Made by a program: the position numbers and the translations under genes. Of a stretch of 64,000 nucleotides of DNA, positions 10,346-20,913 are shown one piece after another (the stretch's first letter is position 1; the number at the start of each line of letters is the position of its first letter). Origin of the DNA: Nansenia antarctica (taxonomy: Eukaryota > Chordata > Actinopteri > Argentiniformes > Microstomatidae); the NCBI GenBank assembly GCA_963989245.1, contig OZ022340.1:34341710-34405709 (forward strand). Reading direction: 5' to 3'. Under the pieces are notes generated by a model, which did not search any database, was not told the DNA's origin, and was given only the letters and a program-made list of their open reading frames with translations.

Positions 10346-10534
10346 TAACGCTAAACCACATAGGATTACCCAGTTAGCCAAGCCTGATTTATGAACAAAA
10401 CTACGTGCGAAACAGCCAAATGCGTAACACATCCAACAACCTAAATAATAAATACATATATGAAAACTATAACGTTAATTAATCATATACATATATGTAT
10501 AACTATATGTTCATTAATCATATTTCGAAATTCT

Positions 10535-10700
10535 CACCTGAGCTGTATTTGCCATTGTCCTTTAAAACCTCGCGGTCCTCTAAAGTCCTTTAAACTCTCG
10601 CGGTCCTTTAAGATGCTTCAAAATCTCGCGGTTTCTCGCGGTTACTTCTGTGATGACGAGCTCGAACCAAATATGGTCTCCATGCGTCCGGGTGTCGCCA
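10535..10700 (-). promoter_or_regulatory. Possible leftward promoter with tiny first coding exon (weak)
   Basis: On the minus strand, repeated CTCGCGGT words (10566-10645) precede ACAATGGCAAATACAGCTCAG, then GTGAGA. This would be a Kozak-like ATG at 10555, six codons and a donor at 10537. TCTCGCG-type words are known in TATA-less vertebrate promoters. No following exon was found leftwards, so this is a guess. Confidence 0.2.
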
Positions 10701-11417
10701 AACGAAGGATGTTGTAGCTGGACCCTTCTCTGGTAAACTTAAGCAGTAGTCATGTGACACTTTGAAATAGTGATGGGGGAAACGAAGCTTTCGACGCAAT
10801 TGACACGTTCGACACAATTGTGTCGGAATAAGTGTCGATCTATCGATGCAGTCGATACAGCAGCTCCATAATGCCATCTGCTGGTCAGGTCGTGGTATGG
10901 CGCCTGTATCGACTGATTCACAAGTCAGGAATTTGAGGCAAAATACAATAAGCCCACCGTCATCTGCGATGTCTTGCTCAATAAAGGTGCTGTGACAAAC
11001 TGTGTCGATGTGTATGTGGCCAGGGTCGGAGTGGGACTAATTTTTAGCTCTGGAGTTTCATGCCTCAGACCGGCCCACTTTAGTTCACAACCGATTACAG
11101 TAGCCTATATTAAAAACATGTAATTACAACCGTGGTATTTGAGTCTGTAATAGCGGACTCACTGTTCTCTAGAGCAGGGGTCTTCAACCTTTTTCAACCC
11201 AAGGACCATGGATGAGACCATGAGAGGACCATGAGAGGACCATGGATGAGAGACAAACAGAACAGGGACCCCCACATGTAATATATATATAAGCCTATAA
11301 TAACTTTTATATTTACTTCATTCACCTTTTATTTCACCATATTAACCTATTTATATACTGGGTTATTAGCCTATATGTGTTTATGATTGATAAAACGTTC
11401 ATGCATAATTATGATTG

Positions 11418-11448
<31 letters not shown>

Positions 11449-11453
<5 letters not shown>

Positions 11454-12165
11454 GTTTTTGTTGTTGTTGTTGTTCTTGATGAGGCTTATATTTTCTAATA
11501 TTATTATTTTTCAACAATGAAACTTTTAGCTTCAGGAAGCAAGGTATGCCTACCTCCTGGGTGGAGGTTGTCAGGCAGAGCATCATGTCATCCTCAGGCT
11601 GCAGTCTGGAACTGTATTTGCTCTTCAGGTAGGTGAGGGAGGAGAATCCTCTTTCACAAAGATAAGTTGTTGCAAAAGGCAAGAGGCTCACCATGGCCTT
11701 TGCTGTCAGTTGGGGGAAGTATTTCTGGCAATGGATCCAGAACTGGATGAGAGGCTGTGACTCGTACACATTCTTGTGTGTACTGTCTGTGGTTAGGTCG
11801 ATCAGCTGATCTTCCTCAGCGGCTGTCAGGTTTGAGCCGTCGGATGCATTGTATTTGAATGATAACCGTATCCATGTCTTGTGCTTTCTCCAAGACTCAG
11901 TCTCAGAAAAGTACTTCTCAAATTGACTTTCGAGTGCCTCCAAGTGATCAACAATTGCGCATTTCACATCAGGCGAGGGCGCATTGAAATGCGCAGCCGG
12001 CTCCGCGCGGTTTTGGCCAACCAGAATCTCGAGGATAGCTGTGCGTAATTCAAAGACGCGCGCCAATACTGATCCACGGGAAAGCCATCTGACCTCGGAA
12101 TGGTAAAGGAGCGCGTTGTGTTCCTCTCCTATAGCGGCGCATAGAGAAGCAAAGAGGCGGGTTTG
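11449..12165 (-). pseudogene. hAT transposase C-terminal fragment (ZBED/FAM200-like)
   Basis: Without requiring an ATG, the frame runs from about 12165 (ALLYHSEVRWLSRGSVLARV) to a stop at 11449. It includes LLPFATTYLCERGFSSLTYL and KSKYSSRLQPEDDMMLCL, the hAT dimerisation region close to the C-terminus found in domesticated ZBED5/FAM200-type proteins. The end of the frame runs into a GTT/ATT microsatellite read as glutamines. The N-terminal zinc finger and first catalytic residues are missing because a LINE 3' end adjoins at 12171. It is not functional as it stands. Confidence 0.8.
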
Positions 12166-12683
12166 TTATTATGAATGAATGAATGGTCTTTATTGTCATT
12201 AATATAGTACAGGGCCATATTCCACTAAAGGTGGCTTAATATAGCGGCGCTATAAATAAATGCGGCGCTCAGGGAACTCGAGATTGGTATTCAAGCCTCA
12301 GGTGATTCCTCGAATGAGGATCAGCCTTGTGTCATCAGTGTTCACAGAAGACAGGCTTACAAATCTTCGATATGGGCGCGTGCACGCAGACATAAAAAGC
12401 CCTGAAGTGTCGATCTGTCGAAATGAAGATACTCCACTCTGCAGGGGTACTACATTTGCGCAGCATTCCGAATTATTGATTTTTATGAAGACAGAAAAAT
12501 AAGATGTAAAATAGTGCAATACTGCCGCAATTAACAAGGCGAGGGAAATGATTTGGCAAGAAATTGCTGACCGATTAAATGCGTAGGTCATACTAGCCCC
12601 AGTTATTGTTATATGTTCATATTTTAATAAATGAATATTACTACTGTGGTGATATCCGCAGCAGGCTACAAACCGTCATATCG

Positions 12684-12768
12684 CCACAATGGCCTAGTGG
12701 TATTGACTGCTGCCATAGGATTTATTCGTCATTTTATATCAGTGGTTCGAATCCCTCTTTAGACGCAC
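12684..12768 (+). other. tRNA-like sequence with pol III A and B boxes
   Basis: TGGCCTAGTGG at 12690-12700 fits the A box, and GGTTCGAATCC at 12744-12754 is a perfect B box with about 54 nt start-to-start spacing. The flanks do not form a convincing acceptor stem, so this is a tRNA-derived (SINE head-like) unit rather than a tRNA gene. Confidence 0.5.
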
Positions 12769-12943
12769 TTTTTACTGCATTTCGTTGTCTGAATCTAATC
12801 TAAAATCTCATCTAAAAAAGTATTGTAGGCTATACAATTATGGTGCAGGCTAATTTACAAGAACTGACACGATTACAATGGTGTTTGAAACCTTTGCATG
12901 AAATCTTCGGTTAAATGTAAAAAAAAAAAAAATGAATGACTTA

Positions 12944-13012
12944 GTCAAGTCTCGAACTCGCAACCTTTGGAACTCGAGTCCGCAGCCTTAACCACTACGC
13001 CAGCCAGACCGC
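12944..13012 (-). other. Second tRNA-like sequence, opposite strand
   Basis: On the minus strand TGGCGTAGTGG (13002-12992) fits the A box and GAGTTCGAGAC (12959-12949) the B box, with TTAAGGCTGCGGACT between. It resembles the front of a tRNA but the stems are incomplete. Confidence 0.5.
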
Positions 13013-13019
13013 TGTGATG

Positions 13020-13175
13020 ACGGCAATCTATCGATCTATCTATCACACTTTCAAAATATCAAGTTATCTATCACACAATCAAACTATCTATCGATCGATC
13101 ACACTTTCAAAATATCAAATTATCTATCTATCACACAGTCAAACTATCTAATCAAACTATCTAATCTATCTATCT
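13020..13175. repeat. TATC/TCGA tetranucleotide repeat
   Basis: Irregular runs of CTATCTATC and CTATCGATC with interspersed TCACAC/TCAAA segments. Confidence 0.8.
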
Positions 13176-13810
13176 CATGTGAAGTGGGAACTAATATTTC
13201 CTAAAAGACACATGAGGAACTTTCGTTCAGGGTTTAGTTTCCGCCTGTGAGCCTTTTTTGACGCACGGATGACTATAGCCTGTGTTTTAGCCTGGTCGGG
13301 ACCAGGCTAATTATATCTGACTCAGAAGGAGCTCAACCAAGCAGCGAATTATTTGAGCCACATTGATGGCACCGAACGCAAGCTAACATTTTCGAGGCTT
13401 AGAACTTTATCGAGGCTTAGAACTTTATCGAGCTTTGTGGAATAGGGCCCAGGTACCATACAACGAAATTTGGGAGGGTGGGCTCCCCTGGTGCTAGGAA
13501 AAAAATACTAAAAACAAGAAGGGAAAAGAGCTGGTTTACATAAATAAAGGCTATATACACTATTCACTATACTATACTATACAAATAAAACACTGTGCTG
13601 TACTCTATGCTATGCTATAAATATCCTAACATTTCCTATTCTGAACCTTATGTACCCGAGGGTTGTCATATTGCACATAGTATTATTGCACATTCATTTA
13701 AAGTGTCGCAGTTTGCAGGTTTGAAATGTTCACAGTTGTGTTTCAGTATTGCACTTGATTACAATCTAGTAGCTGCCATCAAATTGTCTAGATTGTCCAG
13801 GGCCTAGAAC

Positions 13811-16458
13811 CTAGGTCTTTGCTGTGTTCAGGGCCTGAATGGCCCTAGGGTAGAAGCTGAGCTTCAGTCTATTTGTCCTTGCGGACATGGTCCTGAACCG
13901 CCTGCCCGAGGGCAGCCGAACAAAGTGTTCGTTCCCAGGGTGGGATGGGTCTCTGGAGATCTTGGAGGCCTTCCTGAGGCAGCATGTGTTGTACAGCTCT
14001 TCCAGAGAGGGGAGGGGGGCGCCGATGATCTTCTGGGCCGATCTCACGACTCTCTGTAGCGCTTTCCTCTCTGCGGCTGTGCAGCTGGAGAACCACACGC
14101 AGATGCAGTAGGTGAGGATGCTCTCCACTGTGCAGCGGTAGAAGGTCACAAGCAGCTCCTGTTTGAGGTGGTATTTCCTGAGGACTCTCAGGAAGTAGAG
14201 CCGCTGTTGTGCCTTCTTGATGATGGCTGCTGTGTTGGTCTTCCAGGACAGGTCATCCTGTATGTGCACCCCCAGGAATCGGAGGGTTGAGACTCTCTCC
14301 ACGCTCCCTCCATCGACGAGCAGGGGCTGGACCTCAGATTTTTTCCTCCTGAAGTCCACGATGATTTCCTGGGTCTTTGACTGGTTCAGCAGCAGGTTGT
14401 TAACCTTGCACAGCTTGCCCAGCTGCTCCACCTCATCCCTGTACGCCACCTCGTCCCCCCCCGAGATGCAGCCCACCACGGTGGTGTCCTCTGCAAACTT
14501 TATGATGTAGTTGCTGGGGTGGACGGGGGTGAAGTCGTAGGTGTAGAGGTTGTAGAGGATGGGGCTTAGCACGCAGCCCTGGGGGGACCCAGTGCTGAGT
14601 CTGAGGGCTGTGGAGGTGTGGGAGCCCACCTGCACCCTCTGGGGGCGGTCAGACAGGAAGTCCTTGATCCATGCACAGATGGAGTGTGATAGTCCCAGGT
14701 CTAGTAGTTTGGTCACTAGCCTGTTTGGAAGGATGGTGTTGAAGGCAGAGCTGAAGTCCACAAAGAGCAGTCTCGCGTAGCTGTTCCCCCTCTCCAGGTG
14801 GGATAGAGTGGAGTGGAGAGTCCTCCTCTCGCGATGGCGTCCTCTGTGGACCTGTGGGCTCTGTAGGCGAACTGGTATGGATCCAGGTTGGGCGGGAGGC
14901 GTGTGACTATGTGGGCCCGGACCAGTTTCTCGAAGCACTTCATGATGATTGGTGTGAGTGCCACCGGGCGGTAGTCGTTTAGGCAGCTCACCGTGCTTTT
15001 CTTCGGGACTGGGATGATTGTTGAGGTTTTCAGGCAGGGTGGGATGGTGGCCTGGGACAGGGACTGGTTGAAGATGTTGGTGAAAACCCCAGCCAGCTGG
15101 TCGGCGCAGTCCCTCAGCACCCGTCCCAGGACGCCATCCGGCCCTGAGGCTTTTCTGGGGTCCACCGCCTTCAGCACACGTCTCACTTCACTCACTTCAT
15201 GCTCTGTGAGGGTGAGGCTGCTGAGAGCTGGAGAGAGTGGTGTTTGTGTTGTGGTTACCTCCGTTCGCCCCTCGTCGAACCGGGCGTAGAAGGAGTTCAG
15301 CTCTTCCGCCAGCAGGGGGACGTCCTCCGCGGCTGTGAGCCTGTTGGCTCTGAAGTTTGTCATGTGTTGAACCCCCTGCCACACCCGCCTGGAGTCGTTG
15401 CTCAGGAAGCATTCCTCAATCTTCTCTCTGTGGTCTGCCTTGGCCTCCCGGATGCCACGGTTTAGGTTAGCCCTGTTGGTGCTGTACAGCAGTGTGTCCT
15501 TCGCTGAGAAGGCGTTGTCCCTCTCATTGAGCAGTTTTCGGACCTTCTCAGTCATCCATGGCTTCGTGTTGGGGTAGACCCGGACACGTTTGTCCACGGT
15601 GGCTGAGTTGGTGCAGTTCACTATGTGGTTCAGAACCGACGACGTGAACTGTTCCAGGTCCTCATGCTCATATTCCTGCCATGAGGTGTCATTCAGGCAG
15701 ATCTGCAGTGGAGCGGACCCTGCTGGCCAGGTTCTGACAGTCTTAGTGGTGATGGGAGCACTTTTCCTCATGTGAGTGTAGGCTGGGATCAGGAGGATGG
15801 ACACGTGGTCAGACATGCCTAGATGAGCTAGCGGTCTAGCCTTGTAGGCAAGCTTGATGTTGGTGTATACCTTGTCCAGTGTGTTATCTCCTCTTGTTGC
15901 ACATTTAACATGCTGATAGAACTTGGGTAGTACTACCTTCAGGTCAGCATGATTGAAATCCCCCGCGATAATATGCACTGCTTGAGGATCTGCGCTCTGT
16001 CCACCACTGATGACTAATGCTAAGCTAGCACCTGCGCTTGGTGCAATGTAAACAGCTGTTATGTACACCGCGTTGAATTCCCTCGGGAGGTATGTGGGTC
16101 GGCATTTAACAGTCAAGTATTCCAGGTCTGGGGAGCAGTGGCTACTTGTTGTTTTTGTGTTTAAGCACCAGCTGTCCTTCGTAGATATGATCAGGCCGCC
16201 TCCGCGCGTCTTCTCGCTAAGGAAAGTCCTGTCGGCTCGGTGTAAAGTGCGGCCTTGTAGCTCGACCGCAGAGTCGATAATGGAAGCGCTGAGCCAGGTT
16301 TCTGTGAGAATATTCACACAGCTATCCCCCACGGTGTTGTTGGAAGCAACCTGCAGTCTCAGTTCGTCCATCTTGTTAGCTAGGGATCTTACGTTAGAGA
16401 GGAATATACTCGGCAAAGCTGGTTTATCCGGGCTTCTCCTATTCTCCTCTATTATCAA
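13811..16458 (-). pseudogene. LINE endonuclease-reverse transcriptase, frameshifted
   Basis: From 16458 the minus strand encodes an AP-type endonuclease domain (NVRSLANKMDELR, then HIIAGDFNHADLK and GMSDHVSILL), then the start of the reverse transcriptase (PRKASGPDGV, NDYRPVALTPIIMKCFEKLV). A frameshift near 14835-14845 (in the STEDAI region) moves the reading to a second frame, which continues (LLFVDFSSAFNTI, GSPQGCVLSPILYNLY) to the stop at 13811. The catalytic FADD box reads FAED at about 14483-14494. Both changes argue that this copy is inactive. The C-terminus ends in ALNTAKT like the copy at 58779-59444. Confidence 0.85.
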
Positions 16459-16706
16459 ACTAGTAACTAAATTAGTAATAGACAGGCATCATTTATTTTG
16501 TAAATTGTTTTTGTCAAAAGTAGCTTATTATTGCCTATTAATGCTTGTACCTTACTCAATATCATTTTTGTTATATTTTTTAATTCTCACTGATTATTTT
16601 GGTGAAAGTTGTCAATTATTATAACAGAAATTGGCGGACCCCCTGCAGTACCTCTGCGGACCCCCTAGGGGTCGCGGACCCCCGGTTGAAGACCACTGCT
16701 CTAGAG

Positions 16707-17365
16707 TCACTCTACATTTACAGGATGCTATGTCATGGGTTTGCTTCATTGTTCCCACACTGGTACAACAGCTCACCTGTGCCTTCTACTGTGATAGCAG
16801 CAATCCCTTGCTGGACACCATGGTGACCAGGTCCCAACAAACCAAATGTGGGACAAGGAGTATGTTTGTGTGGGACAATGTGGGACACCCTCTCAACAGG
16901 CCCGGACCGAACTTTAGGTGCCCCTGGTAGCATCCGCCCCCCCTGGCCGAGTTGAGAGCTATGTCTATCCAATTTTTAAAATATATATGCATTTCCATTC
17001 TGTTTCCTATTCTGTTTGGTTTATTCAGCAGCATCCAATAATAGACTATGCAGATAAAAACTTAACAAATATATAACAAATATATTTTATTTGAATGTGA
17101 ACCTCACAATAAAGTATCTGTATGGAGCAGAAAGTGAAGTCAAAGTGCAGTATCAATTTAGTATATTAATAAAGAAAAGTAGCCTGACAGTGTAAGGCCT
17201 GTAGATGATTGACTATGTAGGCTATCTAGCTAGCTAATTTGCCTCCCATTTGCAACACAAATGCATAAAGCTGTCAAGGCTAACTCTGCACTCATTCAGA
17301 CAATGACAGTGATACCAGCTGGTCAAAGGATAAACCAATTGCCCAAGTAATTTTTCAGTGTTTTA
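16707..17365. other. Interior of hAT 11021-18223, no gene seen
   Basis: No coding sequence was recognised. A C-rich stretch near 16900-16960 and AT-rich sequence to about 17200 show no clear repeat structure. Confidence 0.4.
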
Positions 17366-17772
17366 CATTGCCTGAAACTACAGATTGTAAGCTTTCAAAT
17401 GATGTGTCATACATTGAAATCGGAAAAAAATTGAAGACGACACGAATATTTGAATGTTGGTGCACCTCAGACAGAGACTGACTGGGAGAAAAATCACTCT
17501 GCTGCAGCAACAAATGCTGTTAACAGCTAGCGGCAGTGGTACATCGCTACGAACGTCTAAATACGTTTTTATAACATCACACAACATGCTGAGAACATGA
17601 ACATGCTAAAAACACATAAACAGATGAACACACAGTCCTTGATTTTGAACACGTCCTAAAACAAAAGTATGTTTACAAGTAAAGTGGTCCCTTACCAGTA
17701 TGTTCAGTAGCCTACGGCAAAAGGAGAACAGTGAATCCAATGCACACATTATCAGTATTTAGTGATCGTTAA
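17366..17772. repeat. Copy of an unclassified dispersed repeat
   Basis: The segment CTACAGATTGTAAGCTTTCA (about 17378) recurs at 42423. The segment from the ACATCGCTACGAA word (about 17541) to ATTTAGTGATCGTTAAAC (17772) recurs at 62653-62882. Together they define one repeat family with at least three partial copies in the window. No coding sequence or clear terminal repeats were seen. Confidence 0.65.
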
Positions 17773-18332
17773 ACTGTTGTTTATTATATTGAGTGGGTAA
17801 AAAAATACGAAAACTAGATATTGTTGACACAGTTTCACTTTACGAGCCCTTTGAGTCAGCGGGTGGTTACCACATTCAGCCAGCTCCCTATATCCACGTG
17901 GGGCCGTTGCCATGGGAACATGAATGCTGTTTCCTGATAGGCTGAAGACGTTCCATAGATTCTGGACGTTCTGCTGCAACTGAACATGTCGGCGCTTGGT
18001 TGCGGCGCTTTGTTGTGGCGCGATGGACACTGGCCCCGTGGCCGCGCAAAGCGGGACATCTGGTCACCCTATTTATATGGCATCGGCCCAGAATGGTACC
18101 GGCCCAGCCGCCCAGAACGGTATCGGCTTGCAAGTACTACCACGACTGAACCCAGACCGGCCCAAAACCAGACCGGCCCACCGGGAAAACTCCAGATCCT
18201 CCCGATTAGCCACCCCGGGCCTGTATGTGGCCATACTGTATATGTGGTCTTAAATGTTGGTGTGTCTAGTAGACTATAATAAATACATATGAATAAATAA
18301 ATAAATGCAACTGTTGTGTCCATTTCTGATAT

Positions 18333-18525
18333 GAATAGAATAGAATTTGCCATTTAGCAAACACTTTTAATCAAAAATCTACTTACAGGGACATTCCCCC
18401 TGGAGTAATTGTAGTACTCAAGGCCACACTAGTGGTGTTGTTTCAGGCAGGATTTGAACTCACAACCTTCCGATCACCAGTCCAATTCACTATTCACTCC
18501 ACTATCCCCTTGACATGTAAGGATA
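18333..18525 (-). mobile_element. tRNA-derived SINE
   Basis: On the minus strand a tRNA-like head (GGACTGGTGATCGGAAGG, then B box TTGTGAGTTCAAATCC) is followed by a central body (CAACACCACTAGTGTGGCC) and a tail TGATTAAAAGTGTTTGCTAA. This tail is the LINE-derived 'aaaagtgtttgctaaatg' end shared by many fish SINEs. Confidence 0.75.
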
Positions 18526-18847
18526 CAAATCTGAATGACATTTCGGCATGTGTGGGACATGGCTGTTTGACAATTGGAGCAGATATAGTAAATGGTCAAC
18601 ATGTCATAACAGGGCCAACAGTTTTGGGACGTGCTCGTGGAACAGGGAAAGAGTGCAAAACAAGGCTATATTGTGGGAACTGGACAGACTTGTGCTTATG
18701 TGAACAATCAAATATGTATTGCTTGTGTACATGAACAGGCAACTTTTTTTTTAATGTATATCTATCTGGCTAGCCTATGTGTTGCAATTATGAATCTATG
18801 ACTATCTCTGTATGTTCTATGTCTATCTATCAATATCTACCAATCTC
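18526..18847. other. Interior of outer hAT, no gene recognised
   Basis: A short open stretch on the plus strand (about 18530-18734) matches nothing I know. TCTATC-rich sequence precedes the LTR at 18848. Confidence 0.35.
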
Positions 18848-18956
18848 TGTGGTATTATGCATGATAGGAGATGCATTATGCGTAATGACCCGAGGCACTG
18901 TTGAGCTGAGTGTTGATTAAACTGGTTGAGTTAAACGTGCGCAAGTTGTCCGAGTC

Positions 18957-20066
18957 CAGGGCTGCCAAGTCTCACGCAATCACCGTGAGACTCACGCATT
19001 TCAACCAGTTCTCACGCTCTCACGCCGCATCTCTATTTCTCACGGCGAGAAATAACTTTTTTTATTTTATTTATTTTATTTTTTACGGGACTTTTATTTT
19101 TGAAATTCCTTGAAAGAAAGCTACCGGACATGAGTTTCGTGGCATCTTTCTGCACGCGCGTTAACTTGAGTCTGCAATCGAAGCGGCAGGCGAGCGCTGA
19201 TGGAAGAACCTGTGTTCACGCTAGCTGCAAGAACGTAGCAAGCAGGGTTGCCAGATTGGGCTACTTTTGGTCACACTGGAAGGGTGGATTCGGCAGCTTT
19301 TAGACCGGTTGGGCTGGACATTGTCAATTCCATCTGGCAACCGTGGTAGCAAAATATGTGCATACATTACAACATCGTATCTGGTAGCCTACTGGACTGG
19401 GTTGCACCAATATGGCGTAAGTCATTACTAAATGCAGGCATTTAGTAGTTACTAAACCCCTAGTTGTTACTAGTTAGTTTCAAACTAGTTGTTTACTAAT
19501 TTCGGTTGCACCACGCCAATCTTTTGCCAATCTTAGCTAGTAAATACTCAGTTTTGGTAACTGTTTTTTGTTTCTCTACTGTAACATAACCAGGTACATT
19601 AATAATAATAATTATTATTAATAATTACAATTTACAATACAAATACAAGCCCTCATTCTGACCCAGGAAAAACCCTGGTATGTACTGTATAACATGATAG
19701 CCATCTATGAGCAATGCACTGTATATAAGATGATGACCACGGGTCTTTCTGCTGCTGACCAAGGGGCTGAGTCCTGTTGATGGGGCCAATTTTTCTTTTA
19801 GAGTCTGTAGGCTACTGTATTTGTTTATTAAGATTTCATAAATATTATATATTGTCTGAATTTTTTTCTTGTTTTATAAAATGTTATTATTTATTATTTT
19901 CATTTCTTGTGCTGGTTTATTATGAACAACATGTAAAATTGCAGGAAACTAGCACAAATAATTGGGTGGGAGAGAGGGGCCGCCGCTGCCAAAATGTGCA
20001 CAGTTTTGGGTCGCTCCACCGCCAAAAAATCTCACTCCAAACTTTTGGTGAAACTTGGCAGCCCTG
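18957..20066. mobile_element. Non-autonomous hAT inside the 5' LTR
   Basis: The termini CAGGGCTGCCAAG (18957) and CTTGGCAGCCCTG (20066) are exact inverted copies, with the perfect 8-bp duplication TCCGAGTC on both sides (18949-18956 and 20067-20074). No transposase is present. A second short TIR element is nested at 19243-19345. Confidence 0.92.
19243..19345. mobile_element. Short MITE, ends CAGGGTTGCCAGAT
   Basis: Inverted ends CAGGGTTGCCAGAT and, inverted, CACGGTTGCCAGAT. The flanks GTAGCAAG and GTAGCAAA agree at 7 of 8 bases. A related 89-bp copy is at 61484-61572. Confidence 0.7.
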
Positions 20067-20166
20067 TCCGAGTCCAATAATTATATTATAACTTCACATG
20101 GTGTCAGAAGTGGCCAACTTGACGACGAGGAGAGCTCAGTAGGATATCTTTCCGGGTCCGAAGCTG

Positions 20167-20317
20167 ATGTCTAACGAGGAAATCGAGGAATTAGAAGAGG
20201 AGAACGTGTCAGAGGAGGATCACGCAGCGGTAATGGCGGTGCAAGGAGCTCCGAGTGCAACGTTCACAATTCAACCTCCAGAGGCTTTCGACTTCGCTAA
20301 ACCACAAGAGTGGGAAC
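20167..20317 (+). pseudogene. Gag N-terminus of host Ty3/Gypsy, cut by sushi insertion
   Basis: The ATG at 20167 opens MSNEEIEELEEENVSEEDHA and the frame runs to FAKPQEWE, where the sushi element begins. The frame resumes at 25816 with RWIRRFERFRLAS. It is the start of the gag-pol reading of the element 18848-30000. It cannot be expressed intact because of the insertion and later frame changes. Confidence 0.8.
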
Positions 20318-20882
20318 TGTTATGTTTCTCAATAGGTTCTGTTATGTTTCGCAATAGGTTCTGGGTGTACACAATAATGTCGGATCCAGGTGCGGTGTAA
20401 GTAAAGAATGAGACGGAGATGTAATAAAATAAAGATTCTCTCTACTGAGACGTATGATTCAAAGGTACAAACATAAACTCTTAGCCGGACAACAAAAAGG
20501 GGAGCAGTAGGGCTCAGCACGTAGGTAATAATAACTCAGGCACTGCGGTCAATAATCAAGTGCACGAAAACTAAAGATTAAGCAAAGGGCTCCAAAGGCG
20601 GTACAAGGTTGCAAACCAGCAAACAAAGTCAAAGTTCAAATTACGTTCCGGGTAACGGATACGTGAAGTGGTAATACATACACAGGGTTCTGAAGCATTC
20701 CATACGGTGTAACACAAGTGATCGACTGACAAGGGAACAAGGAAATGGGACACACCTAAATACACTGACAAACACTCACAGGTGACAACAATCATTCGAT
20801 AATTAGTCCAGGGCTGGAGCACTGTCGCTCTTCGACCAGTAGGGGCGATGGGGAGTCCTCTTCGCTGACCCCCCTTGTAACA
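20318..20882 (-). repeat. 3' LTR of sushi-type element
   Basis: 565 bp, TGTTA...TAACA ends. On the element strand it is preceded by the purine-rich AGGGGGGGGCAC at about 20883-20895, the polypurine tract. Confidence 0.9.
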
Positions 20883-20913
20883 GTGCCCCCCCCTGACGAA
20901 CGGCACCAGAAGT

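Larger units (their letters stand above)
8767..10767. other. Intergenic region between ITIH fragment/Tc1 and the hAT nest
   Basis: No gene was recognised. It contains a short direct repeat TTTCTGATGAGTCAACAGCA at 8981 and 9063, and a widespread fish repeat motif TTTTATTTGTATAGCGC at about 9309. A GC-rich stretch at 9530-9760 lies between imperfect direct repeats (9444-9500 and 9758-9812). A LINE 3' tail ending CAATGACAATAAAGTTGAAT lies near 10311-10345. A CpG-containing stretch at 10566-10650 repeats the word CTCGCGGT. Confidence 0.5.
12213..13449. mobile_element. TIR element with CAG duplication, carrying two tRNA-like sequences
   Basis: The ends GGCCATATTCCACTAAAG (12213) and, inverted, GGCCCTATTCCACAAAGC (13449) are flanked by CAG at 12210-12212 and 13450-13452. 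It interrupts the 3' UTR of the surrounding LINE, as comparison with the LINE copy at 42916 shows. A 3-bp CWG duplication fits PIF/Harbinger-type insertion. There is no coding sequence. The interior has two opposed tRNA-like units and TATC repeats. Confidence 0.75.
12171..16459 (-). mobile_element. L2/CR1-like LINE, nearly full-length, inside the hAT
   Basis: On the minus strand it carries endonuclease and reverse transcriptase (13811-16458) and a 3' UTR ending in an ATTC microsatellite at 12171. The 3' UTR is split at 12213-13449 by another element. The same family occurs at 42916-43347 (only 3' UTR and last codons) and on the plus strand at about 58770-59812. Those copies show what the uninterrupted 3' UTR looks like (GGTACC, then TGTACTATAGCAATGACAAT). 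Confidence 0.85.
11175..16698 (-). mobile_element. hAT transposon with transposase remnant, nested
   Basis: The termini CAGGGGTCTTCAACC (11175) and, inverted, CAGTGGTCTTCAACC (16698) are bounded by the perfect 8-bp duplication CTCTAGAG (11167-11174 and 16699-16706). The minus strand carries the C-terminal part of a hAT transposase. The rest of the transposase is absent, and the interior is filled by a LINE inserted in the same orientation. Confidence 0.9.
11021..18223. mobile_element. hAT element with perfect 8-bp target duplication
   Basis: The ends are CAGGGTCGGAGTGG at 11021 and the inverted counterpart at 18223 (reverse complement CAGGCCCGGGGTGG, then a shared ATCTGGAGTTTTC). The flanking duplication TATGTGGC is identical at 11013-11020 and 18224-18231. 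No transposase assigned to this copy was found; it is probably a non-autonomous element enlarged by insertion of the hAT at 11175-16698. Confidence 0.85.

Noticed and set aside
12684..13012. Genuine tRNA genes
   Set aside because: Box motifs are good but neither unit folds into full acceptor and anticodon stems by eye; kept only as tRNA-like.
18432..18734. 100-codon open frame after the SINE
   Set aside because: Overlaps the SINE and shows no recognisable domain; probably chance.
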